Position numbers and translations under genes: made by a program. The notes beneath the pieces were generated by a model, which saw only the letters and a list, made by a program, of their open reading frames with translations, ran no database searches and was not told the DNA's origin. 64,000 nt of DNA, taken from NCBI RefSeq assembly GCF_012641095.1, contig NZ_JAAVSC010000011.1, positions 1 through 64,000 on the forward strand, written 5' to 3'. Of the stretch, positions 27,001 through 42,000 are shown piece by piece (the stretch's first letter is position 1; each line of letters begins with the position of its first letter). This DNA is from Lactobacillus sp. HBUAS51381. Its GTDB lineage: Bacteria > Bacillota > Bacilli > Lactobacillales > Lactobacillaceae.

Positions 27001-30000
27001 TCATGCATCCCAACGATGATACGACTAATATTCTCCGGTTCATGTACTGTCACGGCAACGTTTTACATGCGCAGCTTCTGAATTTCATACCGCCGGTGAC
27101 GATTATCGTGGTCAGTTGGGTCGTGACGCATCAGCTATTTGCGATTAATTTAGGCACGGTTTTTGCTTTACTCTTCACGGGGACCATCATTAACTTGACC
27201 GACCGCTTCATCTGGCCCGGTCTCAAGCATAACTTTGCCGTTAAATCAACCAAGGAGGCGCTTAACCATTAAAAATACAATGACTCAGCGGTGGATCGCT
27301 TTGTTTCTGGGACTGGTGGTCAACGCCTTTGGTAACGGGCTTTCGGTAGCTTCCAACATGGGGACGAGCCCCTGGACGGCTTCCGAGGTAAATCTCAGTC
27401 ATTGGTTGGGCACCAGTGTGGGATTGGCGATCTTTGTGGTGAGCTGTCTGGCCGCAATCGCGAATCAACTGTTGCTGCGCCACTGGGATTTCCCCCGGTT
27501 GTTGGGCGAGGTTGGCTTTGTCCTATTCTTTAGTTACTTCGTTGATATTTTCTCGACGACCTTCACCAGGATGGGCATCATGCGCTTGTCGGCGGTCGTT
27601 CGGCTACTGTTAGCCATTACGGGAATCGTCATCTTTTGTGCGGCCATTTCGATGTATCAACGCGCCAATTTGGTCATGCATCCCAACGACGACACCACCA
27701 ATATTCTGCGGTTTCTGTATTGCCACGACAACGTCATCGTGGCCCAGCTGCTCACATTTACCCCACCGGTCATCATCATTCTGGTCTGCTGGATCAATAC
27801 GCACCAGCTGTATGCCGTGAACTGGGGAACCTTGTTTACGTTACTCTTCAATGGAACGTTGATTGGGCTAGCCGATCGTCTGGTCTGGCCCGGATTGCAT
27901 CACAATTTTCGGGCGAAACCGGCGCGGTAAGTGGCTTGACTTTTATGAGATTTTAGAATATGCTTGCGCACGTAGTTTACGGAGAAGGAGGCGGCTCATG
28001 GCCACCACGGGAAATGATTCAGACATTGTTAAATGGCTCTCGATTGCCAATCGGTATACCAGAATTGCCCTGGATCGGCGGCTGCAACCCTACCGCTTGA
28101 ACGCCAGCATGTACTATTATATCTTGCGGCTCCATGAGCATCCGCGCCTCACTCAGGATAAGCTGATTAGCCTGACCTATTTAAATCCCAGTAACGTCAC
28201 GCGGGCCATTAATCAGTTGGTGAATCTCGGCTACGTGCGGAAGCGCCAATCGAAGTCGGATCGGCGGGTCTACGAGCTATCCCTGACGAAACGGGGCGAA
28301 CGGCTCTACCCGGAAATTGTCAAGTTGCGGCAGGAAGTGGCCGACAATTTATTCGCCGACATTACGGGTGACCACGATGAATTGGTCGACCAGATTCGCC
28401 AGTTGGCGTTAACGGCCGTGGCGAACGAAACGCCCAGTGAGGGCGACTAAGTTAACATGAAGTGAGTATGGTGGCTGCCGGTTGGTGGCCATTTTTATTT
28501 GATGTGTTGTAAGCGCTAACGAATAAGTGTTGACTTTTAATGAGTGAGGTCGTATGATGTGGTTGTAAATGAGTGAGCGCACACTCACAAGTAGAACGTG
28601 TGAGGAGGAATTAATGATGGTAGCCAATACGATTGAGGTGCGAGACGTTGCCAAGAAATTTGGCGATAATCCCGTTTTGAAACAGATTAGTCTACAACTG
28701 CCGGTGGGCCAGATTATGGGCTTGATTGGCCCCTCGGGAGCCGGGAAGACCACGCTAGTTAAGTCCATCTTGGGGATGGAAAAAGTCGATGCCGGCACGA
28801 CCACGGTTCTGGGTACGGCGATGCCCAACCGCAAGATCATGCAGCGGATTGGGTATATGGCCCAGAGCGATGCCCTGTATGAGAACTTGACGGCGCGCGA
28901 GAATATTCGGTTCTTCGCCGAATTGATGAGTGTCCCGAAGTCCCAATTGTCCACCGCTATCGACCACGTGGCCCAGGTGGTGAACCTGACGGACGCCTTG
29001 GATCGCCGGGTATCGGCCTATTCCGGGGGGATGAAGCGGCGGCTGTCGCTGGCGATTGCCTTGGTTCAGGACCCGGAATTGCTGATCTTGGATGAACCCA
29101 CGGTTGGGATTGACCCGGAATTACGGCAACAGATTTGGGCGGAACTGTACCAGCTCAAGGCGCAGGGCAAGTCGGTGTTGGTGACGACCCACGTCATGGA
29201 CGAAGCTGAGCGTTGTGATTACCTGATGTTGATTCGTGAGGGCATTGCGTTGGCCCAGGGGACACCGCAACAGTTGGAACAGGAATATGACGTTAAAACG
29301 ATTGAACAAGTCTTTTTGAAAGCGGGGCGGCTACAAGATGAGAGTCATAGCGATCTTTAAACGGGTTTTAAGAGAGATGTTACGGGATAAGCGGACGCTG
29401 GCTTTGATGTTTATCGCGCCGCTATTTATCCTGACGTTGATGTTTTTCCTCTTCAATACCAGTTCGGATACGGTGGCGAAGATTGGGGTTAGCAACGTGG
29501 ACACGACGGTGGTTAAAGCCATCAAGAACAAGCACGTCAAGCTCACCCACTACAGCGCGCAGGCCACGGCTAAGGCCAAGGTTCGCGAGGACAACTTAGC
29601 CGCCTTTATTAAACAAAAAAATGGCAAGCTGACGGTGACCTACCAGAACAGCCAGCCGAGCGACTCGGCCCTAGTTCGGCAGGCGTTACAGGGCGGTTTG
29701 ACCAAGATTAAGGTCCAGGCTTTAGCGGCGGCAACGCAGGCCCAGAAAAAGGCGTTACAACAACAGGCCAAGGTGCTTAAGACCTTAGTGGCCCAGCAAC
29801 AAAAGATGGCGGCTGCGCAGGGCGCGACCGGCGCCGGTGCCACGCAGACTGCCCCAGTTCAGTCCCAGCAAACCAAGCTCAAGGCGCCCACCAACTACAG
29901 CGTGACGAGCCACTATCTCTATGGGAGTTCGGATTCGACCTTCTTTGATACGTTCCTGCCGATTCTGTTAGGGTTCTTTGTCTTCTTCTTCGTGTTCCTG

Positions 30001-33000
30001 ATTTCCGGGATTTCATTGCTGAACGAACGGACCACGGGGACGCTGACCCGATTACTGGCCACGCCAATTCGTCGCGGTGAGATTATTACCGGGTACCTGA
30101 TGGGCTACGGCCTCTTCGCTTTGATCCAAACGGTGATTACCGTGACGTTTGCGCTGACGGTCTTCCAGATCCACATGATTGGCAGTGTCTGGTTGATTCT
30201 ACTGATTAACTTCCTCTTGGCGTTGGTGGCCCTATCCATGGGGATCTTTGTCTCAACGTTTGCCAACTCCGAGTTCCAAATGATGCAATTTATTCCAATT
30301 CTGGTGATTCCCCAAGTCTTCTTCTCCGGCTTGATTCCGGTGGATCAGATGGCCAACTGGCTACAGTGGATTGCCCACATCTTCCCACTCTATTACGGTG
30401 GTAATGCCCTGATGAACGTGGCGACCCGGGGCGTTGGCTTCGATGGTATCGCACTAGAACTGGGCATCTTAGCTCTATTTGCGATTCTCTTCACGATTTT
30501 AAATGTCGTCGGCATGAAACGTTATCGGAGGGTCTAACATGGCAGAAGAAATGAATATTCAAGAAGCCTTTAAGGCCGTCATGGCGGCGAATGGCGATAT
30601 TCCGCCTAAACAGCAGCAGGTCCTCGCCGCCAGTCTAGAGCTCTTTGCCCAACAGGGATTTGCCAACACGACAACCAAGCAGATTGCCGAGAAGGCCGGT
30701 GTTGCGGAGGGTACGGTTTATCGCCGCTATAAGACCAAGGATGAATTGTTGGCCGCCGTGCTGGCGCCATTTGTCACGCAGGTCTTGCCTAGGCTGATCA
30801 CGGAATTTGCCGAAGGGGTAGTTGGGAAACCCTACCTGACGCGACACGAAATGATCCAGTCGATTGCTGAGGATCGGCTCGCGTTTATTCAAAAAAATGG
30901 CCCGATTTTGCGGATCTTGATTCGCGAGGTTTCGGTAAGAAAAGACTTGAGAAGTCAATTTATACAGCACGCTGGCCCGCTACTTGAGGACAATTTGTTT
31001 CCAGTCCTAGACCGGCTAAAGGCCCGCGGGGAGCTGGTTGACTGGCCTAATTCGCGGATTGCCCAGTTCATGATTGGGACTATGTTAACGGAATTGGTAC
31101 GCAGTCTGTTGGTTCCTGAAGAAATTGCCACGGCAATTCCGACGATTATTAAATTTTTAGAAAAGGGATTGGCGCCGGATTAAGTCTGGTGAGTTAGTCT
31201 CGTGAAGCTCTGCGACCCTGTAAGGGGACGTCGGGCTTTTTTTAGATCGGACTTAGTCATCGCGTTGCTTAACTTGCCGGCGGGGATCGATGTCAAAGGC
31301 CTGCTGGGCCACCCGCAGAAACGCCATCATTTCCGGTGTGTTGGCCTTACTCGTGCGGTGGGCCATGATGAGCTGGTAGGTCAAGAGGTTGCTGGTTATG
31401 GGGATGACTCGGGCTGTGGTGTGGTCGGGCGTGGGCAGGATAGTCCAGCCACCGCCTTGTTCGACCAACCGTTGAATAGTCGTCAGGCTATTGAGCGTGA
31501 GTGCCGGTTGTAAGAAGAGCTGGTGGGTTGCCATGAAGTCGCGGATAATCTCGCCCAGAACCATCTGTAGGTCACAACCGATGAAGGGCTGCGTCAGAAG
31601 CGGGGTTAGCTGTTGGGCCGTCTCGATGCGCGGCAGTGAAAAGGCACTGGTTTGAGGAAGCAAGACGCTAAAGGCTTGGTCACGCATGATGCGGTAGAAG
31701 AAGTCCCGGTGATGGGGGGATTTGGGCCCAATGTAAACGTCGCTCTGGTTGTCGGTGACGGCGCGTTCGGCCGCTGCGGAGGGCATCTCATGAATATCCA
31801 GGTGATATTGGGGATACTGCTGAAGAAAGTGACTTCCCAGCTTGGGGAGGATCTGTGTGGCCATGCTTTCGGAAAGGGCGATGGAAATGTGACCGGATTT
31901 AGATTGTGCAAGCTCGCGCATAGTTTGATCGAGGTCCGTCAGCTGACGGTGGATCTTTTCTAGCCCCATTAGATATTGGGTACCGGCGTAGGTCAGTCGG
32001 GTGGGCTTGGCGGTGCGGTCAATCAGCTGGATGCCGAGTTGCTGTTCGGCTTCCTTAACCGTCCGACTAATATAGGGTTGAGAGACGAATAGGTGTTGAG
32101 CAGCCGCCGTGATGCTGCCCAGATCGCGGATTGCCGATAGGATTTCGGCGAGTCGATTGGTGCTGGATGCCATAGGAATCACCTCACTCTTAGTATAACC
32201 ATTTCGTTCTGAAAACGTTATCAGAAAAGTATTCGACTTTGTGATTTATCGAACTATACTAAAGATAGATCAGATAGAGCCCGTCGAAGTAACGACGGAC
32301 AACTAGAAAGGTGCGTTAGAAATGGCTGAAGATTATCAATTTTTACACCCCTATACCTTTGCGAACGGGGTTACCGTCAAGAACCGCGTGGTTATTCCGC
32401 CAATGACCGAGGCGTCGGCCTTTGAAGAGGGCTCGATTACCCGAGATGAGCTTCGGTACTTCCGGATTCACAGTGGCGGTGCGGGCTTGTTCATTTCACC
32501 GGTGGCCAACGTTTCGGCCCGTGGCAAGGGCTTTGAGGGCGAGCTGTCCATCACGGACGATCGTTTTCTTCCCGGATTGACCCAGATGGCCAATGCCATG
32601 CAGCAGAACGGGACCAAGGCAATTTTGCAGATTTTTCATGCCGGCAGAATGTCCAATTCCCACGTTTTGCGGGGGGAACGGACGGTGAGTGCCAGTGCGG
32701 TCGCTGCCGAGCGACCCCACGCCGAAACACCACAGGAGCTGACCGCAGACGAGATTGAACAGATCATCACCGATTTTGGCGAAGCAACCCGTCGCGCCAT
32801 TCAGGCAGGCTTCGACGGGATCGAGTTGCACGGGGCCAATACCTACCTGTTACAGCAATTCTTCTCCCCGCACTCCAATCGCCGGACCGATCAGTGGGGC
32901 GGCGACGTCCACGACCGGATGCGCTTCGCGTTGGCCGTGATCGCCCGGTGCCACGCCGTCATTGACCAGTATGCCGACCGCCCATTTATCCTGGGTTACC

Positions 33001-36000
33001 GACTCTCGCCGGAAGAAATTGAAACGCCGGGCATTCGGTTGGCAGATACGTTGGCGTTCATCGACGTGCTGTGCGGCCAGCCGATTGACTACCTGCACAT
33101 TTCGATGGGATATGCTTGGCGGACCTCGTTGAACGACGACAGCGACAAGGAACCGTTAATCTTGAAGATTAAGCGACAAGTTGCCGGACGCTTACCCTTG
33201 ATTGCCGTGGGGTCGGTTGAAAAACCAGCGGACGCCGAAAAGGTGATGGCCGCGGGGATCGACTTCGTAGCGTTAGGGCGTGAATTGTTGCGCGACCCCA
33301 AGTGGGTCCAGAAGGTCGAAACGCATGATGAAGCCGGGATTCGGTACACCATTTCCGAACAGGACTTGGACGAACTGGGAATCACGCCGGCCATGTGGCA
33401 CTTCCTGACGGTGCGGTTGAAATCCGCCATGCACATTTCCAATCAGCCGGATTACGATAAAGATCAGTTTGATCACAAACTAGCGCCGCACGAAGGGGCC
33501 TAGGCGCGTAAGGGAACAGCGCGTCTGGGACAAAACGCCCAGACGCTTAGTGTCTCCGAACTTAAATTGCCGAAACGTGGGCCAAAAGGCAGCTGGTTCC
33601 GCTTAGAACAGATAACCAAACAATCCAAGTCCGGGATGATTCGGCTATCCGTCTTAATGCTCACCAGCTAATCGCCTTTTGACCCACTCTTTTTTGTCAG
33701 AAATTGACGAGAAAAATTGCACCGCCTCACCGAAAGGGTTAGAATAAATTTAAATTAAAATATGAGATTTTAATGAGATTATTCATTCGAGGAAGAAAGA
33801 GGCGTCTTTTATGTCAGAAACACAACCTGAACATCAATTAACCGCAGCCGAGACGGCGGCCTTACATGCCGATCTTCAGCGGCAACCCGCCCACGACGTT
33901 GTGAGTCGCGCAGTGATTAAGAATGGGGTATTAGCCGCAGCCGAAGATTCCCAAGCCGCCGTGCGGTTGAACCGCACCTTCTCCGTGGAATTGGATACGG
34001 GGAAAGTCTCCAACCAGAAGCATTCCGGGCGGTGCTGGTTGTTCTCAACGTTGAATACCATTCGACACCAATTTGCCGCCAAGTATAACGTTAAGGATTT
34101 TGAACTGTCACAGAGTTATCTTTTCTTCTGGGATAAGGTCGAACGGGCCAACATTTTCTATGACAATATTTTACGAACGGCGGATAAGCCACTCGATGAC
34201 CGGGAAGTCGCCTTTTACCTGAGTCGTCCCGGCGACGATGGTGGTCAGTGGGCGATGGGCGCCGCGCTGGTCCAAAAGTACGGGGTCGTTCCGGCCAGTG
34301 CGATGCCAGAATCCTTTAACACCAATGATACAACGGGATTTGCGGCCACGTTGGATTTGAAATTACGCAAGGATGCGTTGGCACTACGTCAGTTAGTCGC
34401 AACGGGGGCTAGTGAGGAACAGATCGCCACAACCCGGGCGCAAGCGTTGAAGGAAGTTTACCGAATGGCGGCTTATTCCTTTGGTGAGCCACCCGCAACG
34501 TTTGATTTGGAATACAAGGATGATCAGCACCAGTATCACCGCGATGCCGGCCTGACGCCCCAAGGCTTTTTTGAGAAATACTTCGATATTGACTTGGACG
34601 ACTACGTGGTCATCTCCAATTCACCGGATAAGCCATTTGACCGGCTCTACAGTTTGCCGAGTCAGGACAATATCGTGGGTGGGAAGCACATTACCTTCTT
34701 AAACCTACCGATGGCGGAACTCAAGCGGACCGCGATTGCCCAGCTGCAAAGCGGTGAGGCCGTCTGGTTTGGTAACGATGTCCTTCAGCAGATGAGCCGG
34801 GAACGGGGCTTCCTGGACAGTCAGTTGTACAAGACCGCCGAATTATTTGGCGTCGATCTGAGCCTGACAAAGGCCCAACGCTTAGCGACGGGCGAAGCCG
34901 AGGTTTCCCACGCCATGACGCTGACCGGGGTTGATCTGGTTGCCGACGACCCAATCCGTTGGAAGGTTGAGAACAGTTGGGGCGAAAAGAATGGTGCGAA
35001 GGGCTACTTTGTGATGACCGACGACTGGATGGACGACTTCGTCTACGAAGTGGTCGTGCACAAACGGTTCTTAACAGCCGATCAACGGGCCGTACTGGCG
35101 ACGCAGCCACAGGAATTACCCGCTTGGGATTCCTTACAATAGAAGTGCAATAACGATCAAAAAAGGCGTGGTGCCGGCAAGGGCCACGTCTTTTGAGTGG
35201 AATGAACAAAAAACCGCCCCTGGTTAGGAGGCGGTAGCCGTTACGTGGTTAGGGCAACGGGAAGTCATCGTTAATGACAAAATCGGTTGGTTAAAACGAT
35301 TTTCGAGTTACTGTCATCTTAAAACGAAAATGTGAAGAAATTATGAAGACTATTTAACTGGTTCGAATATTAATCATAAGTCATTGATTAACAGTGCTGA
35401 AATAGCGGCTGTTTCAGTGCTTGGATTACTATTTACTAATCGTTAGGATGGGATAAGTGAGAAATTAACGGTGAAAATACCGCTAAATAATCAAATTTTA
35501 TATGTAAATTATAGTTAACATAATATTACGATAATTGATTAAAATTAAAAAATCGTCACCTTTTTTGGCAACGATTTGAGCTATTTTAACGATTAATGAT
35601 GGAACGGGCCGTGGAGATGTTCGGCAAGGGGCCGTGGTTGACCATCGTGATGACTCGGCCGGAAACGGTTAATTTGTAACTGCTTCGTTCGTTCGCGTTC
35701 GATTTGCAATTGTTTCTTGAGCTGGCGGTTCTTCCAGAATCCATGGGCGACAACGGTGATCGGAATAATCTCAAGCATTACCGTTGCTGGAATCAGCCAA
35801 GGATTCTCGTCAATTAAGTCTGTAAAACGGTGAATATCTTCCTGATTGATCGGGTTGGCAATGGCCGGTAGACATTTATCTTTTAACATCAGAATCACGC
35901 TCCTTTAGGCCCTATCATAACCCAAAGTGCGCGCGCTGTCAGCCGTTGTGTTTCACGTGAAACACCCTACCGATGACGCCAGTGGCTGATAAGGTGGAGG

Positions 36001-39000
36001 ATGCCTAACACGGCGGCGACCCCCAGAATGGCCGTTTCAAGCATCGCAATACCACTGACATGGCGGAACTGCTGGTAGAGTAAGACGCCACCGATGACGA
36101 TTAAGCCACCAAGTAGTGGAAGAAAGTTTTTCATAGGGCGGACCTCCAACTTAAAAAACGAGACCATTTCTGGCCTCGTTTCAGATTACATGACTACCAA
36201 AGCTTAATTGCCAACTTTAACCAGGACGGCTTGCGTGACGTCGTTATCGATGTCGCGGGCAATGTGATAACCGGCGACCTTCAACTTGGTGGCCTTGTTG
36301 GTCCCGGTTAAGGTCTTCTTAACCGTGAATTTCTGGGTCATTGGAATATCGGATAACTTTCCCTTAAAGTTGATGACGGTGTTGTCACCCTTGGTCTTAA
36401 AGGTGGCCTTCAAGACGCCCGACTTGTTCAAGGCGTTTGCTTTTTTTGCAGCGGCGTAAGTCTTGTAGAACTTGTTGACGTTGTAGACCGTCGCCTGCCC
36501 GTTCTTGTTGAACCGGTAAGCCTCCATGCCGGAGTTACTCTTGGCGTTGACGGCGCCGGTGACGTACCAAAGCTTCTTTGAGTTGGTCAAAGTCGACTTA
36601 ACGTCAGCTTTCTTTGTCGTTTTGTTTTTAAAACTTGCTTGTTGCGTATTCCCCGATTTGCTACTCTTGTTGCTGCAGCCGGCTAAGCCGATGGTCAAGA
36701 TGGCCAAAAGGCTAAAGACGGCAGTCAGTGTCCGGGTCTTCTTCATAATCCAATCACCTCATCAAAAATGATAACAGTTTTAGAGTCCGCGTACAACTTG
36801 CGCGCTCCCCATCCTTCACCCAGTATAGCATGCCAGCCGCGGCAAGATTCGCTTGCGGGCGTTAAAAAAGCGTTAAGATCCGGTAACAGAGACGAGGAAG
36901 GTCAAAAAGTTAAAGACAAACACATGTTCTTTTGGTAAAATAAAAATCAGAGGATTGACGGAATTGAGAGGGGAGTTTGATTATGAGTAAACGGCACTAT
37001 CGTCGTGGTCGCCGGGGGAGTCGTGTATCCATTTATGCGGCGATTCTATTGATTGCGATTGGCGCTGTCGGCAGTTTAGGCAGTCAGGGTAATTCAACGG
37101 CCCGGCATTTGACCACGGCCGTCAATAAGGTGGTCGGAACCTCAACGTCCGACCGGTCGACCAGCAGTTCAACAGCTAGCGCACCCAAGCAATCGGTCGC
37201 AACCAAGGCGTTGGCGCAACAGAAATATACGGGAACCCAGATTGTGGCGGTCAATCACAATCGGCCAACCTTTACGACGGCCCAGCTGTCGACGAAGAAG
37301 GGTGGTTGGGCCACGTATGGGACCTTGGACAATCACAATCGGGTGACCACGGCCAATGCGTTGTTAAGTAAGAAATTAATGCCCACCGCCAAGCGCGAGC
37401 CGCTCTACGTGAACCCGACTGGGTGGAAGAATAAGCCGTATACGGTCAACGGCAAACGGGGCTATCTCTACAATCGGAGTCACCTGATTGGCTACCAGTT
37501 AACGGGTCAGAATAATAACTTGAAGAATCTGATGACCGGAACGCGGTCGTTGAATGATCCAGGCATGACGGCGTACGAGAATCCGGTGGCCAGCTATCTT
37601 AAGACGCACCCCAACGATTACGTCCGCTACCAGGTTGAGCCTGTTTTCCGGGGGAATGAACTCGTGGCGCGTGGCGTGCACATGCAGGCGAAGTCCGTCG
37701 GCAGTTCAGGCGTTTCCTACAACGTCTATATCTTCAACATTCAGGCCGGCGTTAAAATTAATTACAGTACGGGAACCAGTCAGTATGGGAATCCGGCTGC
37801 TTCATTTTAGGCATATACATAAAGGGCGTCTCCTCGCAAGCTGTTTGCGGAGGACGTCCTTTTTAGGGTGATGGCAGTCAACGACGGTTCATGTAGCGAT
37901 AGATGAGAAATAAGATGAGACCAACAATCAGAATGGTCCCAATCATGGGGTTTTCGCGGAAAATCCAGTGGAAGATACGGACGGAATGCATGCCGTGTAA
38001 GCCACCAAGCAAAGAAGAAAACTGAGTAAACATAGCTGGCCTCCAAATGATTTATAGTAAGTATCAGGAAAAATTAAAAAAAAGTAAAGACATTTGAACG
38101 AATTGGGGTATGATAAAAAAGACAGAGAGTAGAGGAGGGTTTCCCGTGAGCGTGAACTACATGCTTATCTTTGAAATTGTCGTGGTCATTAACGCGGCTT
38201 TGGCCTTGGTGACGGTGTTTCGAGAAAAGCGCGATATTGCAGCGACCTGGGCCTGGATGTTGGTGCTGGTCTTGCTTCCGGTGGTGGGCTTTATTGCTTA
38301 CGCCTTTATTGGCCGGAAGTTGCCGAAGGGCCGAATGTTCCGGTTACAACATCAAGTAGCCGTCCAGCTGAATGAGCGATTGACCCAACAACGTGAGCAG
38401 TTGGGCACCGAGATCATGCCCGCCGACAAGATTAGCCATTCGGTCATCAACATGGTTAATATGTTTATGGAAACGGATCAGGCCTTCCTGGCGCGGCAGA
38501 ACCGCGTTAAGATCTTTACGGACGGCCATGACCTGTTCCACACCATGTTGGAAGACATCGAACGGGCCCATTCCAGTATTCATATTGAATTTTACACCTT
38601 TTATAACGATAAGATTGGAAATGAGATTCTGAACTTGCTGGTTAAGAAGGCGGCCGCGGGCGTCGAAGTTCGCGTGATTTACGATCCCTGGGGGTCGATG
38701 GGTACTTGGAAACGGTTCTTCAAGCCGCTGATGGACGTTGGCGGCCACGTTGAACCGTTCCTGGGGACGCGGTCGGCCGTCATTGACTTTCGGCTGAACT
38801 TCCGGGATCACCGGAAGATCGTGACGATTGACGGTCAAGTGGGGTATGTGGGTGGCTTTAACATTGGCGACCAGTACCTCGGTCGGAAGGAAAAGTTCGG
38901 CTATTGGCGTGACACGCATTTGAGAATTGTCGGCTCCGGGGTCTTTTCCTTACAGGCCCGGTTCATGTTGGACTGGAATGCCACGGATAAGGATCATCCC

Positions 39001-42000
39001 TTTAATGATCGCAAGATTGATACGCGCTACTTCCCACTCAGTAAGGTGAAGGGCAATACCAGCCTGCAGATTGTTTCCAGTGGGCCGGATTCCGACCTAC
39101 AACAAATCAAAATGGGCTATATGCGCCTGATTCAAACGGCGGAGAAGACCCTGTGGATTCAAACGCCCTATCTTATTCCCGACGATAGTGTGTTGGACTC
39201 CCTGCGGATTGCGGCCATGGCCGGAATTGACGTGCGGATTATGATTCCCGATAAGCCGGATCACGCCTTTGTTTACCGGGCCACGCAGTACTATGCGCGG
39301 CAGTTGGCGGATGACGGCGTGAAGATTTATTACTACCATAATGGATTTATCCATGCCAAGACGATCGTGGTCGATGGCCGGATTGCGTCGGTCGGATCGG
39401 CGAACATGGACTATCGGAGCTTCAAACTAAACTTCGAAATTAACGCCTTCATCTATGACGAGGGCATCGCGTGCCAATTGGAAAATATCTTCGAAAAGGA
39501 TATGGCGCACAGCGAGTTGATTACACCGGAGATGTTTGATGACCAGTCGTTGTATTTGAAATTTAAGCAGACGGCTTCACGGCTGTTATCACCAATTTTA
39601 TAATAGGCGAATGCCACGCGATTTAAACGAAAATTTGTTTAAGTTGCGTGGCATTTTATTATTCTAGGTGGAACTAATCCTCGTAAACATAATCTCCTAT
39701 TTTTGAGATTTGGCGTCGGGGTATTTTCATTGTGAATCATTGCCGACTGCTGTATGCTGGAAATAACAAACTGACTAAAACGGGAACATTCCGAAAATGA
39801 GAATGCCGGTGTGATAGGGATTGTTTAGTGTATTCCCCACAGGTGTGGGGGTGATCCTCTGGCCATCGGAAACATGAATCTGACGGGCTAGTATTCCCCA
39901 CAGGTGTGGGGGTGATCCCGACCGCCTGTTGGCCGATATCCACAAAGACACGTATTCCCCACAGGTGTGGGGGTGATCCTCGACCGTTTGTTGCACATCT
40001 TCAATTGATGTGGTATTCCCCACAGGTGTGGGGGTGATCCTGTGGGTAAACACCGTTGAGCTGCTAGGGATCCGTATTCCCCACAGGTGTGGGGGTGATC
40101 CTTCCACGAATCCCGCCGTTCAGCTCGCCAATCGGTATTCCCCACAGGTGTGGGGGTGATCCTTGTTAGGGCTAGCCAATGGATGGGAGGTTGAAAGTAT
40201 TCCCCACAGGTGTGGGGGTGATCCTACGAATCGGCATCATTGAAAATAGAATCGGTTGTATTCCCCACAGGTGTGGGGGTGATCCTCCCAGTTGTTGACG
40301 GCTTTCGGATCGCCGTTAGTATTCCCCACAGGTGTGGGGGTGATCCCGCTAACCCAGACCATGTATTTGTAGTTGAAACGTATTCCCCACAGGTGTGGGG
40401 GTGATCCTGGTACTCGAAAGGTATCCAGCGACGAACTTTCAGTATTCCCCACAGGTGTGGGGGTGATCCCTGGCCCACCACCGCCGGAGCCATTGATTAA
40501 GCGTATTCCCCACAGGTGTGGGGGTGATCCCGCGTGGCGTCACGGTTACAGCACGACAACAATGTATTCCCCACAGGTGTGGGGGTGATCCTGGTACTCG
40601 AAAGGTATCCAGCGACGAACTTTCAGTATTCCCCACAGGTGTGGGGGTGATCCCGAAAATTTCGCAAAAGTGGCGTTTTTTTGCAGGTATTCCCCACAGG
40701 TGTGGGGGTGATCCCGGACGCAAGCGTTACCGGGTGGCTGTGGTATAGTATTCCCCACAGGTGTGGGGGTGATCCTTAACGGTAAAACTACGGCCCGCGG
40801 TGATCGAGGTATTCCCCACAGGTGTGGGGGTGATCCTCTGTTGGCCCATATGGCGAACAATTTGATGAAGTATTCCCCACAGGTGTGGGGGTGATCCTAC
40901 GGATTTGACCGGTAGCGAGATCAAGGGGCTGTATTCCCCACAGGTGTGGGGGTGATCCCCTCGCTGATCAGCTTCACTACATCGCCACTACGTATTCCCC
41001 ACAGGTGTGGGGGTGATCCTCTCTTTCCCGTCCGCGCCAATCACTACCGGTTGTATTCCCCACAGGTGTGGGGGTGATCCTTCTTCGGGCCGTCTCGCCA
41101 CCACCCACACCCGGTATTCCCCACAGGTGTGGGGGTGATCCCGGGAAGCCGGTTAGCGCAACCATTAGCTACAGGTATTCCCCACAAACGTAGGGGCAAA
41201 ACAAACCTAAAAAGACAGATAAGCTATCATAATAAGTTGGTCATTACATAGATCGCCGATGTTGGTTGTTTATTTTTACCAACTCAGCGATTATAATAAT
41301 AGTTAAAATATGAAGCGGTTACACGAAGACAGCAGATCGACGATGTGAGGAGGTTTTAGCATGAAACGCTTTGTGTCGTTGCCGGTCGTGGATTCTAGTC
41401 TATATTTATTTGGGGGTCACATGCGAACCGTTCCCGGTGGCTGGCAATTTTTTGAACAAAAACATCAAGCATTTGAGCTGATGGTCGTCATTGATGGTCG
41501 GCAAACGACAGAGATTAAAAATCTCACGACGTATGACTATGGTGCCGGTGAAGCCATCATCATTTCGCCCGGGACAGTGCATACAAATCAAAACAGTAGC
41601 GCAGAGCAGGATATGACTTATATTTGTTTCCATTTTAACATTGAGAATTTGGCCTTGAAGTCGGAAATTATTGGGAAGATCGCGAACACGGTCATTACGG
41701 CCGACCAGCCAATTGCGAAGTCCGCGGTCCGTACGGCCAGACAAATGGTTGCCTATAGTGCCAATCAGAAGTTGAGTAAGGAACAGGTTAATTTGAAGAT
41801 CCAGATCGCGGTATTGGAGTTTTTCTATGATCTAACGGAGGATCTGCAGGACTATGATACGCGGCACGGCGCCCGTTACACAGAGAGCGAGGCTAAGACG
41901 AGCCGGCAGATTGCCACGCTCATTAAGGATCGGATCGAGCGGGATGAGGTGATGACGTTTACCTTTGGTGACGTGTGCCAGCAGATTGGGATTAGCAGTG